Source of the DNA: Bailinhaonella thermotolerans
Lineage (GTDB): Bacteria > Actinomycetota > Actinomycetes > Streptosporangiales > Streptosporangiaceae
Direction: 5' to 3'
Length of the DNA stretch: 64,000 bases
Assembly (NCBI RefSeq): GCF_003594875.1
Contig: NZ_QZEY01000005.1
Location: 62,001 to 126,000 of the forward strand
The notes beneath the pieces are model-generated. The model was given only the letters and a program-made list of their open reading frames with translations. It was not told where the DNA came from and did not search any database. The translations under genes and the position numbers were made by a program. Shown one piece after another: positions 51,850-60,687 of the stretch. Position 1 is the stretch's first letter. The number at the start of each line of letters is the position of its first letter.

Positions 51850-53319
51850 ATGGACCATTCGGCTGCACCGATCCTGGAAGCACTCAAGGCGTACCACGAC
51901 AGCGGCCAGATGCCGTTCACCCCGCCGGGCCACAAGCAGGCCCGCGGCGTCGATCCCCGCGTCAGCGCCGTGCTGGGCGCGGACGTCTTCCGCTCCGACG
52001 TCCTCGCGGTGAGCGGCCTCGACGACCGCACCTCCTCCGGCGGCGTGCTGGAGCGGGCCGAGCGGCTCATGGCCGACGCGGTCGGCGCCGATCACACGTT
52101 CTTCTCCACCTGCGGCAGTTCCCTGTCGGTCAAGGCGGCCATGCTGTCCGTGGCCGGACCGCACGAGAAGCTGGTGATCGGCAGGGATGCCCACAAGTCG
52201 GTCGTGGCGGGCCTGATCCTCGCCGGGATCAGCCCGGTGTGGGTGGATCCGCAGTGGGACGAACGCCTGCACCTGGCCCACGCGCCCGCCCCCGAGGCGT
52301 TCGCCCGGGCCCTCGACGCGAACCCCGACGCGCGGGGCGTCCTCGTCGTCACCCCCACGCCGTACGGCACCTGCGCCGACCTCGCGGCGCTCGCCGACGT
52401 CTGCCACGAACGCGGCAAGCCGCTGATCGTGGACGAGGCCTGGGGCGCCCACCTGCCCTTCCACCCCGGCCTGCCGACCTGGGCCATGGACGCGGGCGCG
52501 GACGTGTGCGTCACCAGCATCCACAAGATGGGCTCCGGCCTGGAGCAGAGCTCGGTCTTCCATCTCCGGGGCGACCGCATCGCACCCGAACTGCTCAAGC
52601 AGCGCGCCGACCTGTTCAGCACCACCAGCCCGTCCGTGCTGATCTACGCGGCGCTGGACGGCTGGCGCCGCCAGATGGCCGAGCACGGCCGCGCGCTGTT
52701 CGACCGGGCGCTGGACCTGGCCGCGACCCTGCGCGCTCGCATCGGGGAGATCGACGGACTGCGGGTGTACGGCCGGGCGGAGCTCTGCGGCGACGGCCTG
52801 GCCTTCGACGCCGACCCGCTGCAACTGCTCCTCGACGTCGACGCGCTGGGGACGGGCGGCTATCAGGTGGCCGACTGGCTGCGCGAACAGCACCGGATCA
52901 ACGTGGGACACTCCGATCACCGCCGGGTCGGGATACAGATCACCCACGCCGACGACGAGGAGACGACGGGCCGGCTGCTGTCCGCGTTGCACGATCTGCG
53001 CCGGCGCGCCGGCGAGTTGCCGCCGGCCCATCGGCCGCGCATCCCCGCGCCGTCCGAACTGCGGCTGGACCAGGCCTTGCTGCCCCGCGACGCCTTCTTC
53101 GGCCGGGTCGAGCACGTCCCCAGGCAGAAGGCCGCCGGCCGGGTCACCGCCGAGCTGCTCACCCCGTATCCGCCGGGCGTCCCCGCCGCCCTGCCGGGCG
53201 AACGCCTGACCGAGAGCGTCCTCGACTACCTCGGCGACGGCGTGGAGGCCGGCATGGTCGTGCCGGACGCCGCCGACCCCTCCCTGGAGACGATCCGGGT
53301 GGTCGCCGAAGACGACTGA
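51850..53319 (+). CDS. Orn/Lys/Arg decarboxylase-family PLP enzyme
   Basis: 489 residues from ATG 51850 (AAAGGCGGCAA upstream). Fold-type I PLP enzyme of the Orn/Lys/Arg decarboxylase major domain: PFTPPGHKQARGVDPRVSAV, HTFFSTCGSSLSVKAAMLSV, DAHKSVVAGLILAG, IVDEAWGAHLPFHPG and the PLP lysine K226 in TSIHKMGSGLEQSS. The C-terminal part has the family small domain (ELLTPYPPGVPAALPGE). It would remove CO2 from a basic amino acid to give a polyamine precursor; which amino acid is used is not visible. A SARP regulator gene follows 89 bases later. Confidence 0.88.
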   Translation: MDHSAAPILEALKAYHDSGQMPFTPPGHKQARGVDPRVSAVLGADVFRSDVLAVSGLDDRTSSGGVLERAERLMADAVGADHTFFSTCGSSLSVKAAMLSVAGPHEKLVIGRDAHKSVVAGLILAGISPVWVDPQWDERLHLAHAPAPEAFARALDANPDARGVLVVTPTPYGTCADLAALADVCHERGKPLIVDEAWGAHLPFHPGLPTWAMDAGADVCVTSIHKMGSGLEQSSVFHLRGDRIAPELLKQRADLFSTTSPSVLIYAALDGWRRQMAEHGRALFDRALDLAATLRARIGEIDGLRVYGRAELCGDGLAFDADPLQLLLDVDALGTGGYQVADWLREQHRINVGHSDHRRVGIQITHADDEETTGRLLSALHDLRRRAGELPPAHRPRIPAPSELRLDQALLPRDAFFGRVEHVPRQKAAGRVTAELLTPYPPGVPAALPGERLTESVLDYLGDGVEAGMVVPDAADPSLETIRVVAEDD

Positions 53320-53408
53320 CGGCACCCGCCGTTGTCGGTGGGCGATCGGTCCCGGTTGTGGCACTGTTGTATCCGCATGGCCAGCGACATCCACATACGG
53401 GAGCTCGG

Positions 53409-56351
53409 GTGGAGTTCGATGTGCTGGGCAGGCTGGCCTTCACCGTGGGAGGACGCCGGGTCGAGCCGTCCTCGGGGAAGCGGCGGACCGTGCTGGCCGT
53501 ACTGCTGAGCAGGGCCAACACCGAGGTGCCCGACGAGATCCTGGCCGAGGCGCTGTGGGGTACGACGCCGCCCCGGTCCTCCACCCTCCGCTGGCACGTG
53601 CACCACGTACGGCAGGCGCTGGGCGGCGACCGGCTCACCCGGGGCGCGTACGGCTACGTGCTGACCGTACGCCAGGGGGAGCTGGACTCCGGCAGGTTCG
53701 AGCGGCTGTGCGCGGAGGCGGCGGCGGCCCGGGGCCCCGAACGCACGGCCGCGCTGCTGGACGAGGCGCTGGCGCTGTGGCGCGGCCCGGCGTACGCGGA
53801 CGTCCCCGACGTCGAACCGGTGCGCGCCGAGGCCGCGCGGCTGGGCGAGCTGCGGCTGTCGGCGGCGGAGCGCCGCGCCGAGGCCCTGCTGGACCTGGGG
53901 CTCGGTGACCGGGCAGCCGACGAGCTGGCGCCCCTGGTCGCGGCCAACCCGCTGCGGGAACGGCTGCGGGAGCTGCTGATGCGCGCCCTCCACCTCGCCG
54001 GGCGCCGGGCCGAGGCCCTGGCCGTCTACCGAGAGGGCCACGCGGTCCTGGCCGAGGAGCTGGGCATCGAGCCCGACCGCCGGCTGCGCGACCTGCACAC
54101 CGCGATCCTCCACGACCGCGCCACCGGGGAAGCCGGGCACGCCGCCCCCGGCGCGCCCGGGAACGCCGCGCCGCGGAGGATCGCGCTTGGGAACCCCGCG
54201 CTTGGGAACCCCGCGTCCGGGCAGGCCGCGTCCGGGAACGGCGTCCGGCGGGACCCCGCGCCGGCCGTACCGCCGGATCCGCGCGGGGCCGCAGGGGAGT
54301 GGGGGACGCCGTCGGCGCGGATACGCCCGGCGCAGCTCCCGGCCGACGTGTCCGCGTTCACCGGGAGGGCGCGGGAGCTGGCCGCGCTGGACACGTGTCT
54401 GGAGGGGCCGGGTCCCCTGCACCTCGCGGTGATCAGCGGGGTCGGCGGGGTGGGGAAGACCGGGCTGGCCGTGCACTGGGCGCACCGGGTGGCCGGGCGG
54501 TTCCCCGACGGGCAGCTCTACGCCCTGCTGGGCCGGTCGCGGCCCGAGGACGTGCTGGAACGCTTCCTCGTCGCGCTCGGCGTGGCCCGGGTGCCCGAGG
54601 GTCTCGAGGAGCGCGCCGGGCTGTACCGGAGCATGCTGCGGAACCGGAAGGTGCTGGTGCTGCTGGACGACGCCGAGTCCGCCGCCCAGGTCAGGCCGCT
54701 GCTGCCGGGGTCGGGGGGCTGCTGCGTCGTGGTGACCGGGCGGCGCGGGTTCGCCGACCTCGTGGCGGGCGAGGGCGCGCGGCCGATCGCGCTGGGCACG
54801 CTGCCGGTGGACGAGGCCGCGGCGCTGATGGCCCGCCTCACCGGCACGGCGGGCGCGGGCCCGGCGGCTCCCGCGGGGCTGACGGAGCTGGCCGAGCTGT
54901 GCGACGGGCTGCCGCTCGCGCTGCGCATCGCCGCCGCCCGGCTCGCGACCCGGCCCGGCTGGACCCCCGCGACCCTGGCCGCGCGGCTGACCGAGGAACG
55001 GCGGCGGCTCGACGAGCTGCGCGCGGGCGAGCTGGACGTGCGCGCCAGCTTCGCGCTCAGTTACCGGGAGCTGGGCGAGGCCGAGCGGCTGCTGTTCCGC
55101 CGCCTCGGGCTGCTGGACGCCTGCGCCGGGTTCGCCCCCTGGGCCGTCGCCGCCCTCCTCGACGTCCCGCTCGGTCACGCCTGTGAGCTGCTCGAACGGC
55201 TGGCGTACGCCCAGCTCGTGCAGCCGCTCGGCCCCGACGCGGCCGGCCAGGACCGTTACCGCCTGCACGACCTGGTCCGCCTCTTCGCCGAGGAACTCGT
55301 CGCCGCCGACCCGCCCGCGGAGCGGCACGCCGCGCTGGAACGGGTGTACGGCTGCCTGCTCGGCCTCGCCCAGGACGCCTACCTGCGGGAGTACTCCGGC
55401 GGCTTCCGCCTCGCGCACGGCGGCGGGGATCTGTGGCGGCTCCCGCCGAAGGACGCGGCCACGCTCCTGGCCGAACCGTTCCTGTGGCTGGACGCCGAGC
55501 GCACGGCCCTGGTCTCGGCCGTGCACGGCAGCGCCCGCCTCGGCCTGACCCGGATCTGCTGGGACCTGGCGCTGACCGGCGTGCGCCTGTTCGAGGTCCG
55601 CGGCTACCTCGGCGACTGGCGCGCCACCGCGACCATCGGGCTGCGCGCCTGCGAGGAGGCGGGCGACGAGACGGGCGCGGCGCTGATGCGGGCCTCGCTC
55701 GGCGCGTGCCACGTCTTCACCGGCCGTCACGGTGAGGCGGGCGAGCTGCTGGAGTCGGCCCTGCCGTACCTCGAAGGCACGATGCGGGCGCTGGCCCTGG
55801 GCAGCCTGGCACGCGCGGAGCTGCGCGCCGGGCGCGCCGAGCGGGCCCGGGAGCTGCTGGCCGAGGCCCACCGCCTGGCCATCGCCGGCCGGGACCGGGC
55901 GACCGAGGCGGTGCTGCTCATCCTCATCGCCGAGGTCTACGTCACCACCGGCCGGGTGGACTTCGCCGACGCGACGCTGGCCTGGGCCGCCGCGCTCGCC
56001 GAGGGCATCCGCAGGCCCGAGGCCCGCGTCACCCTCGTGACCGCCGAGGTCGCCGCCCGTCGCGGGGACCACGAGCGCGCGGCCGTCCTGTACGGCAAGG
56101 CCCTGCGCACCACCCGCGACCTGCGCGACCGGCTGCTGGAGTGGCAGTCGCTGTTCGGCCTGGCCGCGACCCTCCGCGCCCTGGGCCGGCCCCGCGAGGC
56201 CGCCACCACCCTCGGCCAGGCCCTGGCCCTGGCCGAGGACATGGCCGACGAGACCCGCATCGGCCTGACCAGGGCCGCGGCCGACCCCCCGCCGCAGGAC
56301 GGCCGCGTACGCCGCGCGGCCCGGGCAGGGCGGAGCGAACGCGGAGAGTAG
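53409..56351 (+). CDS. SARP/AfsR-type transcriptional regulator
   Basis: 980 residues from GTG 53409 (GGGAGCTCG upstream); the much earlier in-frame start runs through another gene and is rejected. Order: OmpR-like winged helix of SARPs (VEFDVLGRLAFTVGGRRVEP, EALWGTTPPRSSTLRWHVHH), bacterial transcriptional activation domain (to ~250), a low-complexity linker with 15-bp repeats (54181-54240, GNPALGNPASGQAASGNG), NB-ARC ATPase with Walker A SGVGGVGKT (K350), and C-terminal TPR-like repeats. Such proteins activate secondary-metabolite or stress genes. No antibiotic cluster is in the window; the adjacent decarboxylase or GMC gene may be a target. Confidence 0.9.
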   Translation: MEFDVLGRLAFTVGGRRVEPSSGKRRTVLAVLLSRANTEVPDEILAEALWGTTPPRSSTLRWHVHHVRQALGGDRLTRGAYGYVLTVRQGELDSGRFERLCAEAAAARGPERTAALLDEALALWRGPAYADVPDVEPVRAEAARLGELRLSAAERRAEALLDLGLGDRAADELAPLVAANPLRERLRELLMRALHLAGRRAEALAVYREGHAVLAEELGIEPDRRLRDLHTAILHDRATGEAGHAAPGAPGNAAPRRIALGNPALGNPASGQAASGNGVRRDPAPAVPPDPRGAAGEWGTPSARIRPAQLPADVSAFTGRARELAALDTCLEGPGPLHLAVISGVGGVGKTGLAVHWAHRVAGRFPDGQLYALLGRSRPEDVLERFLVALGVARVPEGLEERAGLYRSMLRNRKVLVLLDDAESAAQVRPLLPGSGGCCVVVTGRRGFADLVAGEGARPIALGTLPVDEAAALMARLTGTAGAGPAAPAGLTELAELCDGLPLALRIAAARLATRPGWTPATLAARLTEERRRLDELRAGELDVRASFALSYRELGEAERLLFRRLGLLDACAGFAPWAVAALLDVPLGHACELLERLAYAQLVQPLGPDAAGQDRYRLHDLVRLFAEELVAADPPAERHAALERVYGCLLGLAQDAYLREYSGGFRLAHGGGDLWRLPPKDAATLLAEPFLWLDAERTALVSAVHGSARLGLTRICWDLALTGVRLFEVRGYLGDWRATATIGLRACEEAGDETGAALMRASLGACHVFTGRHGEAGELLESALPYLEGTMRALALGSLARAELRAGRAERARELLAEAHRLAIAGRDRATEAVLLILIAEVYVTTGRVDFADATLAWAAALAEGIRRPEARVTLVTAEVAARRGDHERAAVLYGKALRTTRDLRDRLLEWQSLFGLAATLRALGRPREAATTLGQALALAEDMADETRIGLTRAAADPPPQDGRVRRAARAGRSERGE

Positions 56352-56390
56352 CGGAATCCGGGGGACGCCGGGCCGCCGATATGCCACGCT

Positions 56391-58202
56391 GTGACGACAC
56401 GAGATCGAATGTTTACTCACCGTGTCCGAGGCGCGTCTCGATGCCCGTACGGCGGCGCGCGCCTCCGCGGGATCGGGATTGGGGCGGACGGCATGGGCGA
56501 CTGCGCGGGCGGAACGGGTACGGCGGCCGGCGGCGGCGGGACGGGTGCGGCGGCGGGCGACGGGACATGCGCGGCGGCGGGCGGCGGAGCGGGCGGCGGC
56601 GCGGGCGGGGGGCTGAGCCGCAGGCGGTTCGCGGCGATCGCCGGGACCGCGCTGATCACGGCCCCGCTGGGCGCGCCGGCCCGGGCGGCGGCCGTACGCG
56701 AGGAACGGCACCGGGTGGTGATCATCGGGTCGGGGGTCGGCGGGAGCATCGCGGCCTTCCGGTTCGCCCGGGCGGGGATCGAGAACGTGGTGCTGGAGCG
56801 CGGGCGGCGGTGGCCGATCAGGCCCGGCGGGGGCACCTTCCCCTCGCTCACCCGGCCCGACCACCGGCTGCTGTGGCTGGACGGCAGGCCGCCGGTCCAG
56901 GCGCTCGACCACCTGCCGCTGCTCTCACCGCTGATCCGGACCGCGACCGCCGCGCTGCCGAGGTACCCCGGCCTGCTGGAGGTCCTGGTCGCCGACACCC
57001 TGGTCATCCTCTGCTCGGCGGGAGTCGGCGGCACCACCCTGTCGTACGCCGGGATGCTGCCGCAGCCCCGGCCCGAGGTGTTCCACCGGGTGTTCGGGGG
57101 CTCGCTCGACTACGGCGAGCTGGACCGCACCTACTACCCCCGCGCCCGCCGCCGGATGCGCGCGACGCCGTTCCCCGACGACGTCCTGCGCCACACGCGG
57201 TACCGCTCCGACCGCCTCTTCGGGGAGGCGGCCAGGGCGGCGGGGCTGGACGTCGAGCGCCTGGACCTCGGCTTCGACTTCGACGTCATCCGCGCCGAGC
57301 TGGACGGCCGGGTCAAGCCCTCGGCAAGCGTCGGCGACTACCTGCTGACGGGCTGCGACAGCGGCGCCAAGACCAGCATGGACCGCACCTACCTGGCCCG
57401 CGCCGAGGCGACGGGCAGGACGAAGGTCCGGCCGCTGCACCGCGTCACCGCGATCGCCGCGAACCGCGACGGGACGTTCCGCGTGAGCGCCGACCGCCTG
57501 GACCTCGCCGGCCGGGTCGTGGAGCGCGCCGTTCTGACCTGCGACAAGCTCGTCATGGCCGCTGGGGCGGTGCACACCCCGCGCCTTCTGGTGACCGCCC
57601 GCGACACCGGCGCCCTCCCCCGGCTCAACGAGCACGTCGGCGGCGACTGGGGCACCAACGGCGACCAGGCGCCCACGATCAAGACCCTGCTCGCGGGCAC
57701 CGGAGCGCCGCAGGGCGGCCCGCCCGCCTTCATCGCCCGCAACGCCGACGCGACCGCCTCGATCGAGAACGTCCCCCTCCCCCTCCCCGTGGACGCCGGC
57801 GCCATGCTCTGCCTCGGCATGGGCCTCCCCGACCGCCTCGGCCGCTGGCACCACGACGCGGCGAACGGCCGGGCGCGGCTGGCGTGGACCCCGGGCAGCG
57901 ACGCCACCGCCGGCCGGGAGACGGGCCGCCTGGCCGCCCGCACCGCGCGGCACATCCCCGGCGGCGGCGTCGTGGTCAACCCCTCCGCGGTGTACGCCAT
58001 CACGGCCCACCCGCTGGGCGGCGCCGTCCTGGGCCGGGCGACCGACCCGTACGGCCGCCTCCACGGCTACCGGGGCCTCTACTGCCTGGACGGCGCCCTG
58101 ATGCCCGGCAGCACCGCCGCGGTCAACCCGGCCCTCACCATCGCCGCCGTGGCCGAGCGCTGCCTGGACCACATCCTCCGCCACGACTTCCCCACCGCCT
58201 GA
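56391..58202 (+). CDS. GMC-type oxidoreductase (cholesterol-oxidase-like), Tat-exported
   Basis: Up to 603 residues. The start is uncertain: GTG 56391 or ATG 56493, since the first ~75 residues are Gly/Ala-rich repeats of low information. A Tat signal (LSRRRFAAIAGTALITAPLG) begins at about residue 75, unusually far in. The enzyme part has the FAD motif RVVIIGSGVGGSIAAFRFAR, a covalent/active region GVGGTTLSYAGMLPQP, and the C-terminal HPLGGAVLGRATDPYGRLHG and GALMPGSTAAVNPALTIAAV, as in cholesterol and related sterol/alcohol oxidases. It likely oxidises a sterol or alcohol outside the membrane. A repeat array starts at its stop codon. Confidence 0.82.
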   Translation: MTTRDRMFTHRVRGASRCPYGGARLRGIGIGADGMGDCAGGTGTAAGGGGTGAAAGDGTCAAAGGGAGGGAGGGLSRRRFAAIAGTALITAPLGAPARAAAVREERHRVVIIGSGVGGSIAAFRFARAGIENVVLERGRRWPIRPGGGTFPSLTRPDHRLLWLDGRPPVQALDHLPLLSPLIRTATAALPRYPGLLEVLVADTLVILCSAGVGGTTLSYAGMLPQPRPEVFHRVFGGSLDYGELDRTYYPRARRRMRATPFPDDVLRHTRYRSDRLFGEAARAAGLDVERLDLGFDFDVIRAELDGRVKPSASVGDYLLTGCDSGAKTSMDRTYLARAEATGRTKVRPLHRVTAIAANRDGTFRVSADRLDLAGRVVERAVLTCDKLVMAAGAVHTPRLLVTARDTGALPRLNEHVGGDWGTNGDQAPTIKTLLAGTGAPQGGPPAFIARNADATASIENVPLPLPVDAGAMLCLGMGLPDRLGRWHHDAANGRARLAWTPGSDATAGRETGRLAARTARHIPGGGVVVNPSAVYAITAHPLGGAVLGRATDPYGRLHGYRGLYCLDGALMPGSTAAVNPALTIAAVAERCLDHILRHDFPTA

Positions 58203-58314
58203 ATTCCCCCACCGCCTGAATTCCCCCACCGCCTGAATTCCCCCACCGCCCGGCTTCCCCGCCGCCTGGGTTCCCCGCCGCCTGGGTTCCCCGCCGCCTG
58301 GGTTCCCCGCCGAC
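58188..58314. repeat. Eight 16-17-bp tandem units over the stop codon of the GMC gene
   Basis: Units TTCCCCCACCGCCTGAA (first four, with 4 or 5 C) grade into TTCCCCGCCGCCTGGG (next three) and a last variant. The TGA stop of the gene (58200-58202) is part of the first unit, so the array has grown outward from the coding end. Confidence 0.9.
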
Positions 58315-58337
58315 CGAAATTCCGGCCCTTCCCCCGA

Positions 58338-58373
58338 GGCCCCGGCCGCCGCCGTACGGCGAGCGCCGGGGCC
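58338..58373 (+). terminator. Hairpin terminator after the GMC oxidoreductase gene
   Basis: Perfect 9-bp arms GGCCCCGGC and GCCGGGGCC (58338-58346, 58365-58373), followed by TTCGCC, with a second small palindrome (GCCGTACGGC) in the loop. Confidence 0.6.
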
Positions 58374-58433
58374 TTCGCCGTACTCGGCGGCCGGTTCGCC
58401 ACGGGCGTCCCTCTTGCCCGGTTTCATCATCTG

Positions 58434-58456
58434 TGGTGTCATCAGCGATGACACCA
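58434..58456. promoter_or_regulatory. TetR operator: perfect 10-bp inverted repeat
   Basis: Arms TGGTGTCATC and GATGACACCA around AGC, ending 20 bases before GTG 58477. The repeat is perfect over 20 paired bases and overlaps the likely promoter and start of transcription, so it fits autorepression by the following TetR gene. Confidence 0.75.
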
Positions 58457-58476
58457 CTGTTGTTAAGGAGGCGTCC

Positions 58477-59130
58477 GTGGGCGGGAAGCGGCTGTCGCGG
58501 GAACTGATCGTGGACGCCGCCGTGCGGGTGGCGGCGCGCGGGGAGCCCGACGGGCTGACCGGGCGGGCCCTGGGTGAGGAACTGGGGGCGGACCGGTCGG
58601 CGGTGTGGCGGCACTTCCCCGACCGGGACGCGCTGCTGCTCGCGGTCGGGGACCGGCTGCTGGAGATGGCGGCGGCGCGGGTCCCGGCGGGGCTCGGCCC
58701 CAGGGAGCGGCTCCAGGCGCTGGCCCGCGGCGTGGTGGACGTCTACGTGGCGCACCCCTACGTGGGGACGGCGGTCGCGTGCCGGATGACGCGCGGGCCC
58801 GGCGAGTTCGCCGTGGTGGAGATGATGCTGACCGCGCTGGAGGAGATCGGGCTGCGGGGCGAGTCCGTCGCCCGGCACCAGCGGATGCTGGCCGAGGCGG
58901 TCCTGTCGTTCGCGGGGACGCGCGCGGGCTACGCCGTACTGCCTCCGCACGTGCGCCAGGGCGACCAGCAGGCGTGGGCGGGCGCCTACGCGACGCTGCC
59001 GGCCGACCGTTACCCGGCGATCGCCGCGCACCTGCCGCACCTGGCCGGCCAGGACGAGGACGAGGTGCTCACCGGGCTACTGCACGCGCTCTGGCTCTCG
59101 GTCGCAGCCGCCGTCGAGTCCGGCGGCTGA
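58477..59130 (+). CDS. TetR-family repressor
   Basis: 217 residues from GTG 58477 (TTAAGGAGGCGTCC upstream, strong). Helix-turn-helix: LIVDAAVRVAARGEPDGLTG, RALGEELGADRSAVWRHFPD, RDALLLAVGD. C-terminal ligand domain of usual size. A perfect operator lies directly upstream. It probably controls itself and the serine hydrolase gene that follows 122 bases later in the same direction. Confidence 0.9.
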   Translation: MGGKRLSRELIVDAAVRVAARGEPDGLTGRALGEELGADRSAVWRHFPDRDALLLAVGDRLLEMAAARVPAGLGPRERLQALARGVVDVYVAHPYVGTAVACRMTRGPGEFAVVEMMLTALEEIGLRGESVARHQRMLAEAVLSFAGTRAGYAVLPPHVRQGDQQAWAGAYATLPADRYPAIAAHLPHLAGQDEDEVLTGLLHALWLSVAAAVESGG

Positions 59131-59252
59131 CGCGTCGCGGCCACCGGCCTCGTGCCGCGGCGAGGCCCACGACTCCCGGGACGGGCGGTCACGGCGTCCG
59201 ATCCGGCCCTCAGGTCCCGGTCACATCCCCTCACCACACGGAGCCTCCCATC

Positions 59253-60623
59253 ATGGTTTCCCAGCACGACCGCCCGGCGCCCTCCTCCGGCCCCGGCGAC
59301 CCCGAAGACCCCGGCACACCCCCCGGATCCCGCACGCCCGCCGGCCCCGGCACACCCGCTGAGCCCGGCGCACCCGCTGAGCCCGGCCCGGCCGCCGCGT
59401 CCGGGCCGGCCGCTGAGCCCGGCGCGTCCGCCGCCGTGGCATCCGGCGGAGCCGCGAGGGCGGGCCGGGGACGCCGCGTCGCGCGCCGCGCGCTGATCGC
59501 CGTGCCGACGGCGCTCGTGGTCCTGGCCGGCGTCGCCTACGCCGGCACCGAGATCATGGACGTTCCGCCGCCGCACACCCTCTACCGGGTGCAGACCACC
59601 GTGCCGTCGCGGTGGGGCGACCTGTTCCCCGCGCGTCCCGTGGCCGCGCCCGCCCGGGCCGTACCGCTCACCGCGGATCCCCGGCCCGTCCCGGCGGCCG
59701 TCCCGTGGAAGGGGGGACGGATCCCCTTCGCCCGGTTCCTCGGCGACACCCACACCAACGCCTTCCTCATCCTGCGCGACGGCCGGATCGGCTACGAGTG
59801 GTACGCCGAGGGGATCACGGCGGGGACGCGCCTGTCGTCGTGGTCGATGGCCAAGTCCCTGGTCTCCCTGCTCGTCGGCCAGGCCATCGGCCGGGGCGAG
59901 CTGTCCGAGGACGACCGGCTGACCGACCTGCTGCCCGAGTTCAGGACCGGCGGCGAGTACGACAGGATCACCGTGCGGGACCTGCTCGACATGGCCTCCG
60001 GCGTGGACGTGTGGGAGAACTACAACCCGTACTGGCCCTTCACCGGCACCGCCCGCATGTACCTCACCCGCGACCTGCCCGGCTTCGTCAAGGACAACCG
60101 GAAGGTCGCCTACACCCCCGGCAGCAGGGCCACCTACCGCAGCGTGGACACCCAGATCCTGGGGCTCATCCTCACGAAGGTGACCGGCCGCCCGCTGGCC
60201 GACCTGCTCGCCGAGCGGATCTGGGGGCCCGTCGGGGCCGAGCGGCCCGCCACCTGGAACCTCGACGACACCGGCGGCACCGAGAAGGCGTACTGCTGCG
60301 TCAACGCCACCGCCAGGGACTACGCCCGCATCGGCCGGCTCGTCCTGGACAACGGGCGGGTGGGCGACCGCCAGGTCATCCCCCCGGCCTGGATCACCCG
60401 CATCGCCACCCCCGCCCCCCACAAGCTGGGCACCTCGGGGTACTCCGCCCAGTGGTGGCACCCGGCCGGCGGCACCGGCGACTACTCCGCCCTCGGCATC
60501 CACGGCCAGTACATCTACGTGAACCCGGCGACCCGGACGGTCATCGTCAAGCTCAGCGACCACGGCACCGAGCAGGACGAGCAGGAGACCTTCGAGGTCC
60601 TGCGCGCCCTCTCCCGCACCTGA
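59253..60623 (+). CDS. Membrane-anchored serine hydrolase (beta-lactamase family)
   Basis: 456 residues from ATG 59253. The first ~75 residues are a cytoplasmic Pro/Gly/Ala-rich tail (PGTPAEPGAPAEPGPAAASG), then one membrane helix (ARRALIAVPTALVVLAGVAY, about 78-98), then an outside catalytic domain. The SxxK motif is S198-M-A-K201 (SSWSMAKSLVSL), with the later text TYRSVDTQILGLILTKVTGR giving the Y/S-x-x-like second motif, and GIHGQYIYVNPATRTVIVKL near the end. It resembles the 6-aminohexanoate-dimer hydrolase/esterase branch of class C beta-lactamase folds. The substrate is unknown. Confidence 0.85.
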   Translation: MVSQHDRPAPSSGPGDPEDPGTPPGSRTPAGPGTPAEPGAPAEPGPAAASGPAAEPGASAAVASGGAARAGRGRRVARRALIAVPTALVVLAGVAYAGTEIMDVPPPHTLYRVQTTVPSRWGDLFPARPVAAPARAVPLTADPRPVPAAVPWKGGRIPFARFLGDTHTNAFLILRDGRIGYEWYAEGITAGTRLSSWSMAKSLVSLLVGQAIGRGELSEDDRLTDLLPEFRTGGEYDRITVRDLLDMASGVDVWENYNPYWPFTGTARMYLTRDLPGFVKDNRKVAYTPGSRATYRSVDTQILGLILTKVTGRPLADLLAERIWGPVGAERPATWNLDDTGGTEKAYCCVNATARDYARIGRLVLDNGRVGDRQVIPPAWITRIATPAPHKLGTSGYSAQWWHPAGGTGDYSALGIHGQYIYVNPATRTVIVKLSDHGTEQDEQETFEVLRALSRT

Positions 60624-60639
60624 CCCCGCCGCCGGGCCG

Positions 60640-60661
60640 GGCTCACGCCGTACGGCGAGCC
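60640..60661. terminator. Bidirectional hairpin between convergent genes
   Basis: GGCTC and GAGCC pair outside an inner GCCG-TA-CGGC stem, with a two-base bulge. It lies between the stops at 60623 (plus) and 60688 (minus). Confidence 0.5.
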
Positions 60662-60687
60662 GCGTGGCCGGACGGCGGAGGGCGGCG

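Noticed and set aside
51798-53408. Start of the SARP regulator at 51798
   Set aside because: This would overlap the whole decarboxylase gene in another frame; GTG 53409 fits the SARP N-terminus and has a ribosome binding site.
58605-59252. Earlier start for the membrane serine hydrolase
   Set aside because: The extension is a shadow of the TetR gene; ATG 59253 starts the natural Pro-rich tail.
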